This document shows positions 55,022 to 64,000 of a stretch of DNA of 64,000 nucleotides, piece by piece. Each line of letters opens with the position of its first letter. Position 1 is the first letter of the stretch. Origin of the DNA: Cognatishimia activa (GTDB lineage: Bacteria; Pseudomonadota; Alphaproteobacteria; Rhodobacterales; Rhodobacteraceae); the NCBI RefSeq assembly GCF_017798205.1, contig NZ_CP060010.1, forward strand, positions 1 through 64,000, written 5' to 3'. The translations under genes were made by a program, and so were the position numbers. The notes beneath the pieces are model-generated. The model saw only the letters and a program-made list of their open reading frames with translations. It was not told the origin of the DNA and ran no database searches.

Positions 55022-55055
55022 TGCAAAAGAAAAGGCCCCGGAACTCTCCGGGGCC
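55022..55055 (-). terminator. Intrinsic terminator of ctaD
   Basis: On the minus strand GGCCCCGGA and TCCGGGGCC form a perfect 9-bp stem around GAGT and run into TTTTCTTTT. It separates ctaD from the methyltransferase gene 24 bases downstream. Confidence 0.92.
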
Positions 55056-55081
55056 TCGTATTTCGCTTTACCTAAGAGGGA

Positions 55082-56761
55082 TTAGTGCGCGTGGCCTTTG
55101 TCCCAGTCTTCCTGCTTTGGCAGGATTTCGAAGGTATGCTCTGGTGGTGGGCAAGGAAGTGTCCATTCCAGAGTATCCGCGTATTCGTTCCAGTAGTTGT
55201 TCTCGGTCACGCGACGGCCAGCAAAGACGCCGTAGAACATGATGCCGAAGAACAAGAGGAAGGACGCGAAGGAAATGAACGCACCGTAAGAGCTGATCTT
55301 GTTCCAGTACGCGAAGGCTTCTGGGTAGTCGATGTAACGACGTGGCATACCCTGACGACCCAAGAAGTGCTGTGGGAAGAAGGTCAGGTTTGCACCGATG
55401 AAGAAGGTCCAGAAGTGGATCTTCGCCGCGAACTCTGGGTAGTGACGACCGGTCATCTTACCGAAGTAGAAGTAGATACCCGCAAAGATCGCGAAGACCG
55501 CACCCAAGGACATCACGTAGTGGAAGTGCGCAACCACATAGTATGTGTCGTGGTATGCACGGTCTACGCCCGCCTGGGACAGAACGATGCCAGTCACGCC
55601 GCCTGCGGTGAAGAGGAAGAGGAAGCCGAACGCAAAGAGCATAGGCGCTTTGAATTCGATCGACCCGCCCCACATGGTCGCGATCCAAGAGAAGATCTTA
55701 ACACCCGTCGGAACCGCGATAACCATCGTGGCCATCATGAAGTAGGACTGCTGTGTCAGGGACATACCCACGGTGTACATATGGTGCGCCCAAACGACGA
55801 AGCCCAGAGCACCAATCGCGATGATCGCCCAGACCATTGGCAGGTAACCAAAGACCGGCTTACGCGCAAAGGTCGCGATGACGTGAGAGATGATGCCAAA
55901 ACCCGGCAGAATAACGATGTAAACTTCTGGGTGACCAAAGAACCAAAGGATGTGCTGATAGAGAACTGGGTCGCCGCCACCTGCTGGGTCAAAGAAGGTC
56001 GTGCCAAAGTTACGGTCGGTCAGCAGCATGGTGATCGCGCCCGCCAGAACTGGCAGCGCCAGAAGGATGAGCCATGCGGTCACAAAGATCGACCAAGAGA
56101 ACAGCGGTACTTTGAACAGGGTCATGCCTGGGGCACGCATGTTCAGGAAGGTGGTGATCATGTTGATCGCACCCAGGATCGAGGACGCACCAGATACGTG
56201 CACCGCAAAGATCGCGAGGTCCATGGACATGCCCGCCTCTGTGGTGGAGAGCGGCGGGTAGAGAACCCAGCCCACACCAGAGCCGGCCAGACCGTTACCG
56301 CCTGGGGAGAACATGGAGACAACACCCAGAGACGTACCAGCAACATAGAGCCAGAAGCTCAGGTTGTTCATACGTGGGAACGCCATATCCGGCGCACCGA
56401 TCTGCAGAGGCATGAAGTAGTTACCAAAACCGCCAAACAGCGCTGGGATAACCACGAAGAACATCATCAAAACACCGTGGTAGGTGATGAAAACGTTCCA
56501 AAGGTGTCCGTTCGGGGTACAGCCTTCGGTGGTCGCGTTCAGCTGGAAGAAACGGCTGCCCTCAGTACACATGTACTGAACACCCGGTTCCATCAGCTCA
56601 AGGCGCATACCGACGGTCAGGGCAACGGCGATAAAGCCTGCCAGCGCGGATACGATGAGGTAAAGAATACCGATATCTTTGTGGTTGGTGGACATGAACC
56701 ACCGAGTGAAGAAACCTCGGTTGTCTTCGTGTTCGTGGCCGTGAATGGCTGCGTCTGCCAT
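55082..56761 (-). CDS. ctaD: Cytochrome c oxidase subunit I (aa3 type)
   Basis: The catalytic subunit of the aa3 oxidase holds heme a, heme a3 and CuB in the inner membrane. It has 12 membrane helices. The heme-copper site is [17 protein letters not shown], with the His and the cross-linked Tyr, then [10 protein letters not shown]. The K-channel/heme a3 region [18 protein letters not shown] is present. It has 559 residues. The ATG at 56761 is chosen because AGGAGG lies 6 bases upstream; the open frame to 56977 is not coding. It is transcribed alone, ended by a strong terminator. The other cox genes are not in the window, as is common in this group. Confidence 0.97.
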   Translation of the reverse strand: MADAAIHGHEHEDNRGFFTRWFMSTNHKDIGILYLIVSALAGFIAVALTVGMRLELMEPGVQYMCTEGSRFFQLNATTEGCTPNGHLWNVFITYHGVLMMFFVVIPALFGGFGNYFMPLQIGAPDMAFPRMNNLSFWLYVAGTSLGVVSMFSPGGNGLAGSGVGWVLYPPLSTTEAGMSMDLAIFAVHVSGASSILGAINMITTFLNMRAPGMTLFKVPLFSWSIFVTAWLILLALPVLAGAITMLLTDRNFGTTFFDPAGGGDPVLYQHILWFFGHPEVYIVILPGFGIISHVIATFARKPVFGYLPMVWAIIAIGALGFVVWAHHMYTVGMSLTQQSYFMMATMVIAVPTGVKIFSWIATMWGGSIEFKAPMLFAFGFLFLFTAGGVTGIVLSQAGVDRAYHDTYYVVAHFHYVMSLGAVFAIFAGIYFYFGKMTGRHYPEFAAKIHFWTFFIGANLTFFPQHFLGRQGMPRRYIDYPEAFAYWNKISSYGAFISFASFLLFFGIMFYGVFAGRRVTENNYWNEYADTLEWTLPCPPPEHTFEILPKQEDWDKGHAH

Positions 56762-57013
56762 GCCTCGCCTCCTGTTGAGTGCACGTAAGAACAGCAGAGT
56801 CGCCTCTACCGTTCGGATTCCAGCTTGTTTTAGTGCGATGGGCAGGGTTCGGCAATGACCGTCTTTGACGCAGCACAAGAAAAAATGTCGCGCCCACGGG
56901 GGCAGCAGGGTGTTTTTCAAGAGCCAGGGGCGGAAATTTGTCCGAACGCTTCGGATTTCGCTTGGTATCGAGGTCAAAGCGCTCCTAGCCTTCTTGTTGT
57001 GGGAGGCTAAAAA

Positions 57014-57739
57014 ATGCAGGGAATTTCAGGAAAATACGCTCTGGTTACCGGTGCAGCGGGGGGAATTGGGCAAGCCATCGTCGCGCGGTTGCGCAAAGAA
57101 GGCGCAATTGTCTGTGGCACCGACCGGGAAACTGCGGAGGCGGATCACTTTATCAGGGGCGACCTGATGGATGCGCGCTTTGCTGATTCACTGCCTCAAG
57201 CAGCGCAGGAAAAGATGGGCGGGCTGGATATCGTTGTGAACAACGCGGGCATCATCACGCGCGGTGACATCACGCATGCCAGCGATGACGACTATCAACG
57301 CACCATGGCAATCAATGTCGAAGCCCCCTTCCGCATTTGCCGCGCAGCTATTCCTTTGATGGAAGACAAGGGCGGCGCGATTGTGAACCTCGCCTCGTGC
57401 TGGGGTGTGCATCCGGGGCCCAACCATCCGCTTTATGTCATGTCCAAAGCAGCAGTCGCCTCTTTGACGCAATGCCTTGGCATGGATCACGCCCATCAAG
57501 GTATTCGCGTGAACGCGGTTTGCCCCAATGAGGTCAACACACCGATGTTACGCACTGGTTTCGCAGCCCGCGGGCTGGATCCGGACGCCGCCATCGAAAC
57601 GCTCAACGCCTCGGTGCCCCTTGGGCGCATCGCTGAGGCCGAAGACATCGCCGACGTCGTGGCCTTTCTGGCCTCAGATGACGCGCGCTATATGTGCGGT
57701 GCGCTCTTGGAAGTGAACGGAGGCAAGCCGGTTCAATGA
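57014..57739 (+). CDS. Short-chain dehydrogenase/reductase (SDR)
   Basis: A 241-residue classical SDR. The NAD(P)-binding motif is [14 protein letters not shown] (about 9-22), NNAG is at about 76-79, and the catalytic Tyr and Lys are in LYVMSKAAV (YxxxK). The Ser partner is in VNLASCWG. The substrate is unknown. Its stop overlaps the start of a second SDR by 4 bases (ATGA), so the two are an operon. It is divergent from ctaD. Confidence 0.88.
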   Translation: MQGISGKYALVTGAAGGIGQAIVARLRKEGAIVCGTDRETAEADHFIRGDLMDARFADSLPQAAQEKMGGLDIVVNNAGIITRGDITHASDDDYQRTMAINVEAPFRICRAAIPLMEDKGGAIVNLASCWGVHPGPNHPLYVMSKAAVASLTQCLGMDHAHQGIRVNAVCPNEVNTPMLRTGFAARGLDPDAAIETLNASVPLGRIAEAEDIADVVAFLASDDARYMCGALLEVNGGKPVQ

Positions 57740-58470
57740 CAGATCTCTCAGACAAAGTCGCCCTCGTAACAGGCGGCCGAAGTGGAATTGGTGCTGCGAG
57801 CGCGGAGGCACTCGCCGAGGCTGGCGCGAGGGTTTTCACGGCCCAACGCGGCGCTGATGACAGGTTCGAATATTTCGAAACCGACTTTATGGATAAACAC
57901 GCCCCTGCCCGTCTGATCGATCAAATCATCGAGACGGCCGGTCGATTGGATATTTTGGTGAACAACGCGGGTTTGATGCGCGAAGGCACCGTTCTGGAAA
58001 GCAGCATTGAGGACTGGAACGCAACTCTGCAAGTAAACCTGACGGCCCCTTTCCTTCTGATCAAAGCCGCGATTCCTCATCTCATTGAAACCAAAGGATC
58101 AATCGTCAACATAGGCTCAATCGAGGGCCTTGGATCCAATCCGCGCCACCCAGCCTATTGCGCCTCAAAGGCTGGGCTTCACGGCCTGACCCGCGCCGTC
58201 GCTGTTGATCATGGCCCTGATGGCGTGCGCTGCAACGCGGTGGCTCCGGGCTGGATCGACACCGATCTCAACGTCGCCTTCATCGAAAGCCTCGGAGACC
58301 CCGAAGCCTTTCGCGCAAAAATCGGCGACATCCACCCGCTTAGACGAACTGGCGCCCCAAAAGACGTAGGTGCCTTGGTGGCTTGGCTCGCCTCAGATGC
58401 AGCCGACTTCGTAACCGGACAGGTCTGGACTGTCGACGGCGGACGTATGACACAGCTAAGCCTGCCCTAA
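57736..58470 (+). CDS. Second short-chain dehydrogenase/reductase
   Basis: A 244-residue SDR with ALVTGGRSGIGAAS (about 9-22), NNAG, and YCASKAGLHGL for the catalytic YxxxK. It ends with FVTGQVWTVDGG, the usual SDR terminus. The two SDRs are related but not recent copies: many positions differ. It converges on a class III CoA-transferase gene with a 4-base overlap. The three genes might serve breakdown of a carboxylic acid or sugar acid, an inference from context only. Confidence 0.88.
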   Translation: MTDLSDKVALVTGGRSGIGAASAEALAEAGARVFTAQRGADDRFEYFETDFMDKHAPARLIDQIIETAGRLDILVNNAGLMREGTVLESSIEDWNATLQVNLTAPFLLIKAAIPHLIETKGSIVNIGSIEGLGSNPRHPAYCASKAGLHGLTRAVAVDHGPDGVRCNAVAPGWIDTDLNVAFIESLGDPEAFRAKIGDIHPLRRTGAPKDVGALVAWLASDAADFVTGQVWTVDGGRMTQLSLP

Positions 58471-59810
58471 CACGCCCATTCCGCTGCATGACGCCGCAAT
58501 GCCCCCGCAGCGATAGGCCACTTCGGGGACTCTCCGTCAATGGTATAGGGAGGTGACACACGCTGAATTGGGCCCCATGTGGTTTCTTCCAGAATTGGTG
58601 CGAAATCCTGATCGCTTGGCGCGAGCCCGCCGCCCATTGCACCATGTGAGCCTGTCGACATTAATAGATGGGCCGATCGGGCCAAGGACAGCCGAGCCTG
58701 TGACACCCGCCCGTCCAATTGCTGCAATCGCAATGCGCGCAAGGCCGCTGCCGCCACCAAATACCCTGTGGCAAAATCCAGAGCCTGCACTGGCAAGGGC
58801 ACAGGTTTGTCGGCACCTGCACGAACCATTCCCTCATGTGCGATCCCACAGCTCATTTGCACAAGGGAATCAAAGCCCCGGCGTTCGGCCCAAGGCCCGC
58901 TCCAGCCATAGGCGCATAGGCTGACGTCACATAGAGTCGGATTAAGCTCTGCGATCTCGTCCGGCCCAAAGCCAATGCCCGCCAAAGCGCCCGGTCGATA
59001 GCCATGGATCATCAGATCGGCCTCCGAGATCAATCGTTTCAGCACATCCCGATCTTCGCTCTTATTCAGGTCCAACCCGGCGCAGCGTTTGCCAAGCGTT
59101 ACATCGACCTCGACCGCTGGCTCGTTCCAATGCGGCGGATCGATCCGCAGAACATCCGCGCCAAAGCCTGCCAAGAACCGCGTGGCGACGGGCCCCGCCA
59201 ACACCCGCGTCAAATCCAGAACCTTAAGCCCCTTCAAGCCTTGGCGCTTGGGCTTGTCACCCGGACGAGACGTCCAACCAATCAAGGGCGACTCTTTGAC
59301 GGCTTTTCCCTGCGGGTGTTCCGACCACTCCTCCATCGACATCATCGCGGCCGCGCAGCCATTGTTGTCGACGACCGCCTGCTCGACCTCATGTTTCGAC
59401 TTATTGCCCAAAACAGCAGCCACGCTGTCGCGGTCAGGACGGCAGCCCAATACCTCTAACGCCGCCTTTTGGTGGTGCGGAGCATTCGTGTGCAACCGAA
59501 TCCAACCATCGGCACACTTATAATCCCCTGCGATAGCGTCCCAAACCGAGCCCACTTCCCAGCCTACGGGTCGCGTGGTGAGGTGAAACCACAAAAGCGC
59601 CAAACGCCGGTTGATGTCGACGAACTGCGCATCCACGAGCCCGCCATATTCGCCAAGGGCCGCATTGGTCGTCGCCATCGCGAAATCATTGACGTCAAAA
59701 TGGGACCGATAAGAGTCGTCCCCAGAATGTGGGATTTCAAACTTTGGCTGAAAATCAGGCCCTAACGCCTGATTGATGATCGACTGAAAGAAAGTATATC
59801 GAGAACTCAT
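58467..59810 (-). CDS. Class III CoA-transferase (CaiB/BaiF family)
   Basis: Family III enzymes move CoA between acids. The core has LKVLDLTRVLAGPVATRFLAGFGADVLRIDPP and DLNKSEDRDVLKRLISEADLMIHGYRPG, both typical. The catalytic Asp normally lies near the LDL-type region after the first motif. At 447 residues it is longer than CaiB (about 400); the N-terminal 190 residues precede the usual start of the core, as in members with rearranged or two-domain order. The substrate is unknown. It converges on the SDR pair. Confidence 0.82.
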   Translation of the reverse strand: MSSRYTFFQSIINQALGPDFQPKFEIPHSGDDSYRSHFDVNDFAMATTNAALGEYGGLVDAQFVDINRRLALLWFHLTTRPVGWEVGSVWDAIAGDYKCADGWIRLHTNAPHHQKAALEVLGCRPDRDSVAAVLGNKSKHEVEQAVVDNNGCAAAMMSMEEWSEHPQGKAVKESPLIGWTSRPGDKPKRQGLKGLKVLDLTRVLAGPVATRFLAGFGADVLRIDPPHWNEPAVEVDVTLGKRCAGLDLNKSEDRDVLKRLISEADLMIHGYRPGALAGIGFGPDEIAELNPTLCDVSLCAYGWSGPWAERRGFDSLVQMSCGIAHEGMVRAGADKPVPLPVQALDFATGYLVAAAALRALRLQQLDGRVSQARLSLARSAHLLMSTGSHGAMGGGLAPSDQDFAPILEETTWGPIQRVSPPYTIDGESPKWPIAAGALRRHAAEWAC

Positions 59811-59841
59811 AAGTCAATTTACGAAGCGCTTTGCTGCACTG

Positions 59842-59878
59842 CAACAAAAACAAAAGGCCACGCGATCTGCGTGGCCTT
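59842..59878 (-). terminator. Intrinsic terminator of the cytochrome c gene
   Basis: On the minus strand AAGGCCACGC and GCGTGGCCTT form a perfect 10-bp stem around a 5-base loop and run into TTTTGTTTTTGTTG. Confidence 0.92.
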
Positions 59879-59900
59879 CGCAATCAACAGTTAAGAGCAG

Positions 59901-60371
59901 TTATTCGCTCGCTGCTGCGCCTTCTGTGCTCTCAGTTTCCGCTGGCTCAGCCTCTTCTTCGGCAACCACTGCGCCGAAGGTTGCCAGATAAGCGGCAACA
60001 TCCTCGCCGCCCTTACGCAGCTTGAAGGTCATTTTGGTTTTATTGTCGCCACCGAGATCTTTCAGGAAACCACGTGGATCCAGAACAAAACCTGCAATTT
60101 GAGCTTCATCCCATATCAGACCGTTTTCCCCTGCTCCAACCAGAGCCTTGGAGAACCGGAAATCAGCCGTACCCGCCGTACGACCCACAACGCCATAAAG
60201 ATTAGGACCGGTGCGACCGCCTTTGACAAAAACTTCGCCATCGGGCGCAGCAATCGTATGGCAGGACTTACACTTGCCAAAAACCGACTTACCTTTGTCC
60301 GCGTCTCCTGCAGCCAAAGCCGGGCTGGCCAGAGCAAGACAGGTGAGCGTGGCTGTAACTAGGTGTTTCAT
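59901..60371 (-). CDS. Class I cytochrome c (cytochrome c2/c550-like)
   Basis: A periplasmic electron carrier. After a signal peptide (KHLVTATLTCLALASPALAAG) the heme motif is CKSCH (C34, C37, H38). The axial Met is probably M113 in NKTKMTFKL. The GGRTGPNLYGVVGR stretch is typical of the family. A Glu/Ala-rich tail (EEEAEPAETESTEGA) ends the 156-residue protein. The ATG at 60371 is preferred to the GTG at 60383 because GGAGG lies 5 bases upstream. It is a single gene with its own terminator. Confidence 0.9.
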   Translation of the reverse strand: MKHLVTATLTCLALASPALAAGDADKGKSVFGKCKSCHTIAAPDGEVFVKGGRTGPNLYGVVGRTAGTADFRFSKALVGAGENGLIWDEAQIAGFVLDPRGFLKDLGGDNKTKMTFKLRKGGEDVAAYLATFGAVVAEEEAEPAETESTEGAAASE

Positions 60372-60482
60372 ATGTGCCTCCACAGTCTAAACAGGCTTAT
60401 TACATGCAGGACTTAGGCCTGTTCGCCGCGGGTTTCAAAGGACAAAAGCGCGCAGGCCACATGGCAAATAGGTGACCAAAGG

Positions 60483-61127
60483 TCAGCCGAAATTGCGCTC
60501 AAAGGCGGCTTTTAGCGCGACGTCCAGATCTTCCATCGTGACAGGTAGACCAAGGTCGACCAAGGACGTCACCCCATGTTCAGTGATACCGCAGGGTACG
60601 ATGCCCGTGAAATGCTCGAGGTCGGGTTCCACATTGATAGAAATGCCATGAAAGCTAACCCATTTGCGGAGCCGAATGCCAATGGCGGCGATTTTGTCTT
60701 CAGCTACCTCTCCTGTGATCGACAAAGGCTTTTCAGGCCGCGTGACCCAAACTCCGACACGGCCTTCGCGAATTTCGCCTTTCACATTGAAACTGTCGAG
60801 TGTGTCGATCACCCATGCCTCAAGCTTGTGAACAAACTGTCGCACATCTTTGCCGCGCTTGTTCAGGTCGAGCATCACATAGGCCACACGCTGACCGGGG
60901 CCATGATAGGTGTATTGGCCCCCGCGCTTGGCCTCATAAACCGGGAAACGTTCGGGATCGACAAGATCCTCAAGCTGCGCCGAGGTGCCGGCGGTATAAA
61001 GCGGCGGATGTTCCAGCAGCCAGATGCACTCGTCAGCCTCACCGCGCGAAATCGCGTCCACGCGGGCCTCCATAAAAGCCAGCGCGTCCTCATAGGACGT
61101 CAATCCGTCTGAGATCTTCCATTCCAT
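60483..61127 (-). CDS. lipB: Lipoyl(octanoyl) transferase
   Basis: LipB moves octanoyl from acyl carrier protein onto the E2 and GcvH proteins, ahead of LipA. The motifs are [19 protein letters not shown] and the catalytic pair K145 ([10 protein letters not shown]) and C179 (IVPCGIT). It has 214 residues. It lies 4 bases after the LytTR gene end, so both are probably on one transcript. Confidence 0.96.
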   Translation of the reverse strand: MEWKISDGLTSYEDALAFMEARVDAISRGEADECIWLLEHPPLYTAGTSAQLEDLVDPERFPVYEAKRGGQYTYHGPGQRVAYVMLDLNKRGKDVRQFVHKLEAWVIDTLDSFNVKGEIREGRVGVWVTRPEKPLSITGEVAEDKIAAIGIRLRKWVSFHGISINVEPDLEHFTGIVPCGITEHGVTSLVDLGLPVTMEDLDVALKAAFERNFG

Positions 61128-61131
61128 CAGG

Positions 61132-61926
61132 TCACCGAGGCAAAAGCCCCGCCTCCCGGATCTTGGGCAGGTTAGCGCGGCTCACGGGAACTTCGCTTCC
61201 GTCTTTCATGGTCAAAATCGCTCTGTCTCCTTCGCGACGCGCCGACGCCACATGGGAATAAGAGACCCAATGACTACGATGAACCTGATCTCCGATCGCG
61301 TCTCCGGTTTCGCGGATCGCATCAGACAGGCGCATCAAAATCATCTCTACTCCGGCCGTCGTCTTGATACGCACATAGTGATCTTCGACCGAAAGTGCCA
61401 CCAGATCACCGCGCTTATCCAGCGGAAGCCGCTCAAGCAGAGGCACAACGGAAGGTTGCGTCGCGGATGGCTCGGGCGAGACGGCCTTTTGCCGACTATA
61501 CACAATCGACGCGATCGTCGCCCCGGCAGCCGTAACAAAAAACCCGATCAGAAAGACGCGCGTGACAAACGTATATGGCCCATTGGGCATAGACGTTGGC
61601 CCAAAGATCAGTTGATTGAGCGACACGATATAAAGAGAGATTGTGGCGCCGTTTATCACGCCGGCCAGAATGCTTTGCAGCAAAACTGGACGCGTGCTGA
61701 GCAGGTTCTGTGTCAGCGTTAAGCCGAACAGACCGATCCCATATGTCGAGTAAACCACCCAAATCCAATACAAAATACGGGGCAGGATCAGCACCGTGTC
61801 CTGAGTCCCGAAGGGACCAGAGATTCCTAAGACTGCGCCCACGCAGGCCTGAACGACCAGACCAATCGGATTGAAGAAATGCTCCCGCCATTCACGAAGC
61901 GTGAGCTGCATAGCACCGTCACCCAC
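61132..61926 (-). CDS. Membrane-bound LytTR-type transcriptional regulator
   Basis: A 264-residue protein with four membrane helices (between about 20 and 150) and a C-terminal LytTR DNA-binding domain (about 172-262). The latter includes [35 protein letters not shown] and [20 protein letters not shown]. It has no receiver domain, so signals are probably sensed in the membrane. The start is a GTG at 61926 with AAAGGG 8 bases upstream; an ATG at 61911 is possible. It is divergent from the DUF2306 gene, with a dyad between. Confidence 0.87.
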   Translation of the reverse strand: MGDGAMQLTLREWREHFFNPIGLVVQACVGAVLGISGPFGTQDTVLILPRILYWIWVVYSTYGIGLFGLTLTQNLLSTRPVLLQSILAGVINGATISLYIVSLNQLIFGPTSMPNGPYTFVTRVFLIGFFVTAAGATIASIVYSRQKAVSPEPSATQPSVVPLLERLPLDKRGDLVALSVEDHYVRIKTTAGVEMILMRLSDAIRETGDAIGDQVHRSHWVSYSHVASARREGDRAILTMKDGSEVPVSRANLPKIREAGLLPR

Positions 61927-61956
61927 GAACAGAACCCTTTATTCCACGCATTCAAA

Positions 61957-61976
61957 TTCGCAAATCGATATGCGAA
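61957..61976. promoter_or_regulatory. Palindrome between the LytTR and DUF2306 genes
   Basis: TTCGCA (61957-61962) and TGCGAA (61971-61976) form a perfect 6-bp dyad with an 8-base AT-rich centre containing ATCGAT. It lies in the 90-base divergent promoter region. It is a possible operator, although LytTR proteins usually bind direct repeats. Confidence 0.4.
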
Positions 61977-62016
61977 AGTCTAGACAGGAATTGTGCAATT
62001 TCCCTCTAGGGGTCCA

Positions 62017-62502
62017 ATGTCCATCAATCCCATCCTTGATGCATCCAGCGCAATTAAAGTCCACACTCTTGCGGCGAGTTTCGCGTTGACACTGGGTCCC
62101 TTCATATTCACCCCGAAAGCAAGGGGGAAATTGCACAAATTCCTCGGCTACATCTGGATCCTGGCTATGGCGACGACGGCGATTTCGTCGTTTTTCATTC
62201 ACGGATTCAAACTCATCTGGGTCTTTAGCCCGATTCACTTTTTGTCGATCTTTATTCTCTTCGGCCTGTGCCGCGCCTTTTGGTACATTCGAAATGGCAA
62301 TGTCATTGGTCATGCCCGCACGATGCTTGGCATGTATTGGTACGGCGTACTGGCCGCGGGTATCTTCACCCTCTTGCCCGGACGCATGCTGAACCGCGCC
62401 CTCTTCCCCGAGGCCCCCTGGCTTGGCTACCTGTTCATCGCCTGCGGCGCCCTTCTGATCATTTGCCACATTCGCCGCGAAGCCGCCGGACTTGTCGGAT
62501 AA
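62017..62502 (+). CDS. DUF2306-like membrane protein
   Basis: A 161-residue protein with about four membrane helices (SFALTLGPFIF, FLGYIWILAMATTAISSFF, FSPIHFLSIFILFGLC, and WYGVLAAGIFTLLPG) and conserved histidines (HTLAAS, KLHKFLGY, PIHFLS, GHARTML). This resembles DUF2306, whose members may bind heme. The ATG at 62017 is chosen because AGGGG lies just upstream; an in-frame GTG at 61993 is less likely. It is divergent from the LytTR regulator, which may control it. Confidence 0.75.
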   Translation: MSINPILDASSAIKVHTLAASFALTLGPFIFTPKARGKLHKFLGYIWILAMATTAISSFFIHGFKLIWVFSPIHFLSIFILFGLCRAFWYIRNGNVIGHARTMLGMYWYGVLAAGIFTLLPGRMLNRALFPEAPWLGYLFIACGALLIICHIRREAAGLVG

Positions 62503-62577
62503 ATTCACCCGAGTGCATTTTCCTCTTGAGCCTGCCCGTGGCTTGGTCTAGTGACCCGCTACCAAGTCTATGACAGT

Positions 62578-62664
62578 GCGGTCGTGGCGGAATTGGTAGA
62601 CGCGCAGCGTTGAGGTCGCTGTTCCTTAACCGGAGTGGAAGTTCGAGTCTTCTCGACCGCACCA
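62578..62664 (+). tRNA. tRNA-Leu (anticodon GAG)
   Basis: The 87-base gene starts GCGGTCGTGGCGGAATTGG. The anticodon GAG lies in CAGCGTTGAGGTCGCTG. A long variable arm follows. The T loop is TTCGAGT and the acceptor end CGACCGC with discriminator A and an encoded CCA. Confidence 0.96.
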
Positions 62665-62780
62665 ATAGACTAGGTTCCCAAGACATCTCGTGCAGAAACG
62701 ATAGGCTTTGGCTGAACCCGAACACTCGCGCGTCCGGTGCGTAGCACACGTCTTCGCAAGAGGTAGAAAATCTCGACATT

Positions 62781-64000
62781 CTATGAGTCGAGACGGCAAT
62801 CCAGCACGCTCACATCACGTTCAAGGAAGAGTGGCTTGCGTGCCGAAAAGACCTGAACGCTTTTGCATTCTGTTTCCACTTGCTGAAAGAATGCCTGCAT
62901 AATCGGTGCATTGTCTTTGCCGAGCCATCCCTCCAAATCGCTAATCACAAAAAGATCGACTCCATCCGCGCGCCAGTTTGCGAGGTTCCAGTCATCCGGT
63001 TGGGGTGGCCAAGCGAATGGGGCGACGCTGCCCTCAAGATCAGCATCCGTGGAGCCCTCAAGGCCGAACATGACCTCGGGCATTGGCACGACAAAATAGG
63101 CGTCAGGAAGGCCCTCGGGGATGCGGCGCTCTGCAGCAATTTCTGGCATGGTCAGATCGTATTTTTCGGCCGTGCGCGTCACCCGCGCCCATTCAAAATC
63201 CTGCGCCGCGCGGGTTTGTTGGATTGGCAGATCCAGCGACGTCATCACCTTGCGATCTGGGTGCACCGTCTCGATGTAAGAGGCCACATCCACATTCACC
63301 GGACGCACGATGGCCTGCTTCCAAATCATGATGTCTCCGACCACGCAAAAGCCTAAAGCGGCTGCCGCGGACAGAGTTCCAAGAGCGCGCGAGACGCGGA
63401 ACAGGCAGGCGATGCTGATCGCTCCGAAAAGTTGGACCACCATAAAATGCGCGATCCAAAGTTGTTCGGGTTGGCGCAGGCCAACCAGATAGGCCAGCCC
63501 CAGAGTCGACAAGATCGTCGCGCCCCAAACGCCCAGCAACATGCCGGGCTTTTCCATGCCCAGCGCAAAGATCGGAAACAGCAAAAACGCATAGGGCATC
63601 AAAAGACCGATCCCAAATTCCAAATCCATCGCCGCCCGAAGCATTTTGCCAACAGAGTCAACGAAGCTCACGTTTTCGGCGATCGACATTACGGACTGAA
63701 TTTCCTGAAATTTCAGGAAGTTAACGAAGTCCAGGATGATGCCAATATTCAACGGAGGCCAGAGGATCACTGCCGTTAAAAAGATCCTTAGGATCGACGC
63801 CATGGTGGTTTTGAACCCGATCTGCGCACTCATCACGCCGACATAGGCCAAGGCAAATGGCACCATCAAAAGCACGAAGGAATGCTTAAAGCTCAACCCC
63901 AGAACAACGGCGATCCCCAAGAAGATATCGATGCGTTTGAGGCTAGGGCTTTGCACCTTGCGGATCATCAAAAGCACGATCCATATCGAGGCTGCAGCGA
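62781..64000 (-). CDS. Polytopic membrane protein, glycosyltransferase-like, 5' end beyond the window
   Basis: The frame stays open to the window edge (hydrophobic AASIWIVLLMIRK before the in-frame GTG at 63977), so the start lies outside. At least 406 residues are seen. About seven membrane helices are followed by a periplasmic C-terminal domain of some 170 residues, with MPEVMFGLEGSTDADLEG and FVISDLEGWLG, and three cysteines near the end. This layout fits GT-C/GT39-type glycosyltransferases, but the catalytic N-terminal part is missing, so the class is uncertain. It converges on tRNA-Leu(GAG). Confidence 0.55.
   Translation of the reverse strand, partial: AAASIWIVLLMIRKVQSPSLKRIDIFLGIAVVLGLSFKHSFVLLMVPFALAYVGVMSAQIGFKTTMASILRIFLTAVILWPPLNIGIILDFVNFLKFQEIQSVMSIAENVSFVDSVGKMLRAAMDLEFGIGLLMPYAFLLFPIFALGMEKPGMLLGVWGATILSTLGLAYLVGLRQPEQLWIAHFMVVQLFGAISIACLFRVSRALGTLSAAAALGFCVVGDIMIWKQAIVRPVNVDVASYIETVHPDRKVMTSLDLPIQQTRAAQDFEWARVTRTAEKYDLTMPEIAAERRIPEGLPDAYFVVPMPEVMFGLEGSTDADLEGSVAPFAWPPQPDDWNLANWRADGVDLFVISDLEGWLGKDNAPIMQAFFQQVETECKSVQVFSARKPLFLERDVSVLDCRLDS

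Noticed and set aside
55085-56788. A 567-residue open frame antisense to ctaD.
   Set aside because: Its charged, His- and Arg-rich composition is what the antisense of a conserved membrane-protein gene with biased codons gives; ctaD is certain on the other strand.

Overview
The window looks like a chromosomal segment of an alphaproteobacterium of the Rhodobacteraceae (Roseobacter-like marine group). The signs are the GC-rich codon use, an AsnC/Lrp-type regulator divergent from a putA without a DNA-binding domain, a RibB fused to a degenerate RibA domain, DUF2155 beside MlaD and NDUFA12, a capsule export block of the KpsC/KpsS type, and CtrA-like promoter motifs. Almost all genes are housekeeping genes. 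I saw no phage, insertion sequence, CRISPR array or conjugation gene.

Layout. 0-11 kb: DNA handling (dprA, topA), an ECF sigma factor with a small membrane partner, ketone-body CoA transferase (scoAB), a PAS-LuxR regulator, the acetyl-CoA carboxylase pair accBC with aat, and an envelope/respiration trio (DUF2155, mlaD, NDUFA12). 11-24 kb: the NAD operon nadABC; then riboflavin genes (nusB, ribH, ribBX, ribE ... ribD, nrdR) whose minus-strand run is interrupted by three plus-strand capsule genes (kpsS, a Wza-like exporter, kpsC). 24-32 kb: yjbQ, a secreted GH16 glucanase with CtrA-like sites, rpoD and dnaG, a small exported protein that seems frameshifted in its signal peptide, and glutamate dehydrogenase. 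32-41 kb: a three-gene TadE/TadG block, an aldo-keto reductase, an orphan ImuA-like gene, an MFS transporter, metG and tRNA-Leu(UAA). 41-50 kb: proline catabolism (putR/putA), a rhomboid protease, an inositol monophosphatase, metR/metF, a thioesterase and a DUF2235 hydrolase. 50.9-51.3 kb: a tandem small-RNA locus. 51.5-64 kb: mrp, ctaD with DUF2244, two SDRs with a class III CoA transferase, cytochrome c, lipB, a membrane LytTR regulator, tRNA-Leu(GAG) and a membrane protein cut by the window end.

The most notable content is non-coding. Between the DUF2235 gene and mrp, on the minus strand, lie six stem-loops whose loops carry CCUCCUCCC (five exact, one with a single change). They form three tandem units of about 106 bases, and the last stem ends in a run of six T, as an intrinsic terminator should. 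This matches the alphaproteobacterial cuckoo RNA / CcsR family of anti-Shine-Dalgarno small RNAs and would be missed by protein-based annotation. Other regulatory signals include intrinsic-terminator hairpins lying inside the first codons of the next gene (kpsC, and the small membrane gene after rpoD), a perfect 10-bp stem that hides the ribosome-binding site of a thioesterase, a full CtrA consensus before the GH16 gene, and dyads in several divergent promoter regions.

All functional calls rest on reading motifs by eye; no database search was run.
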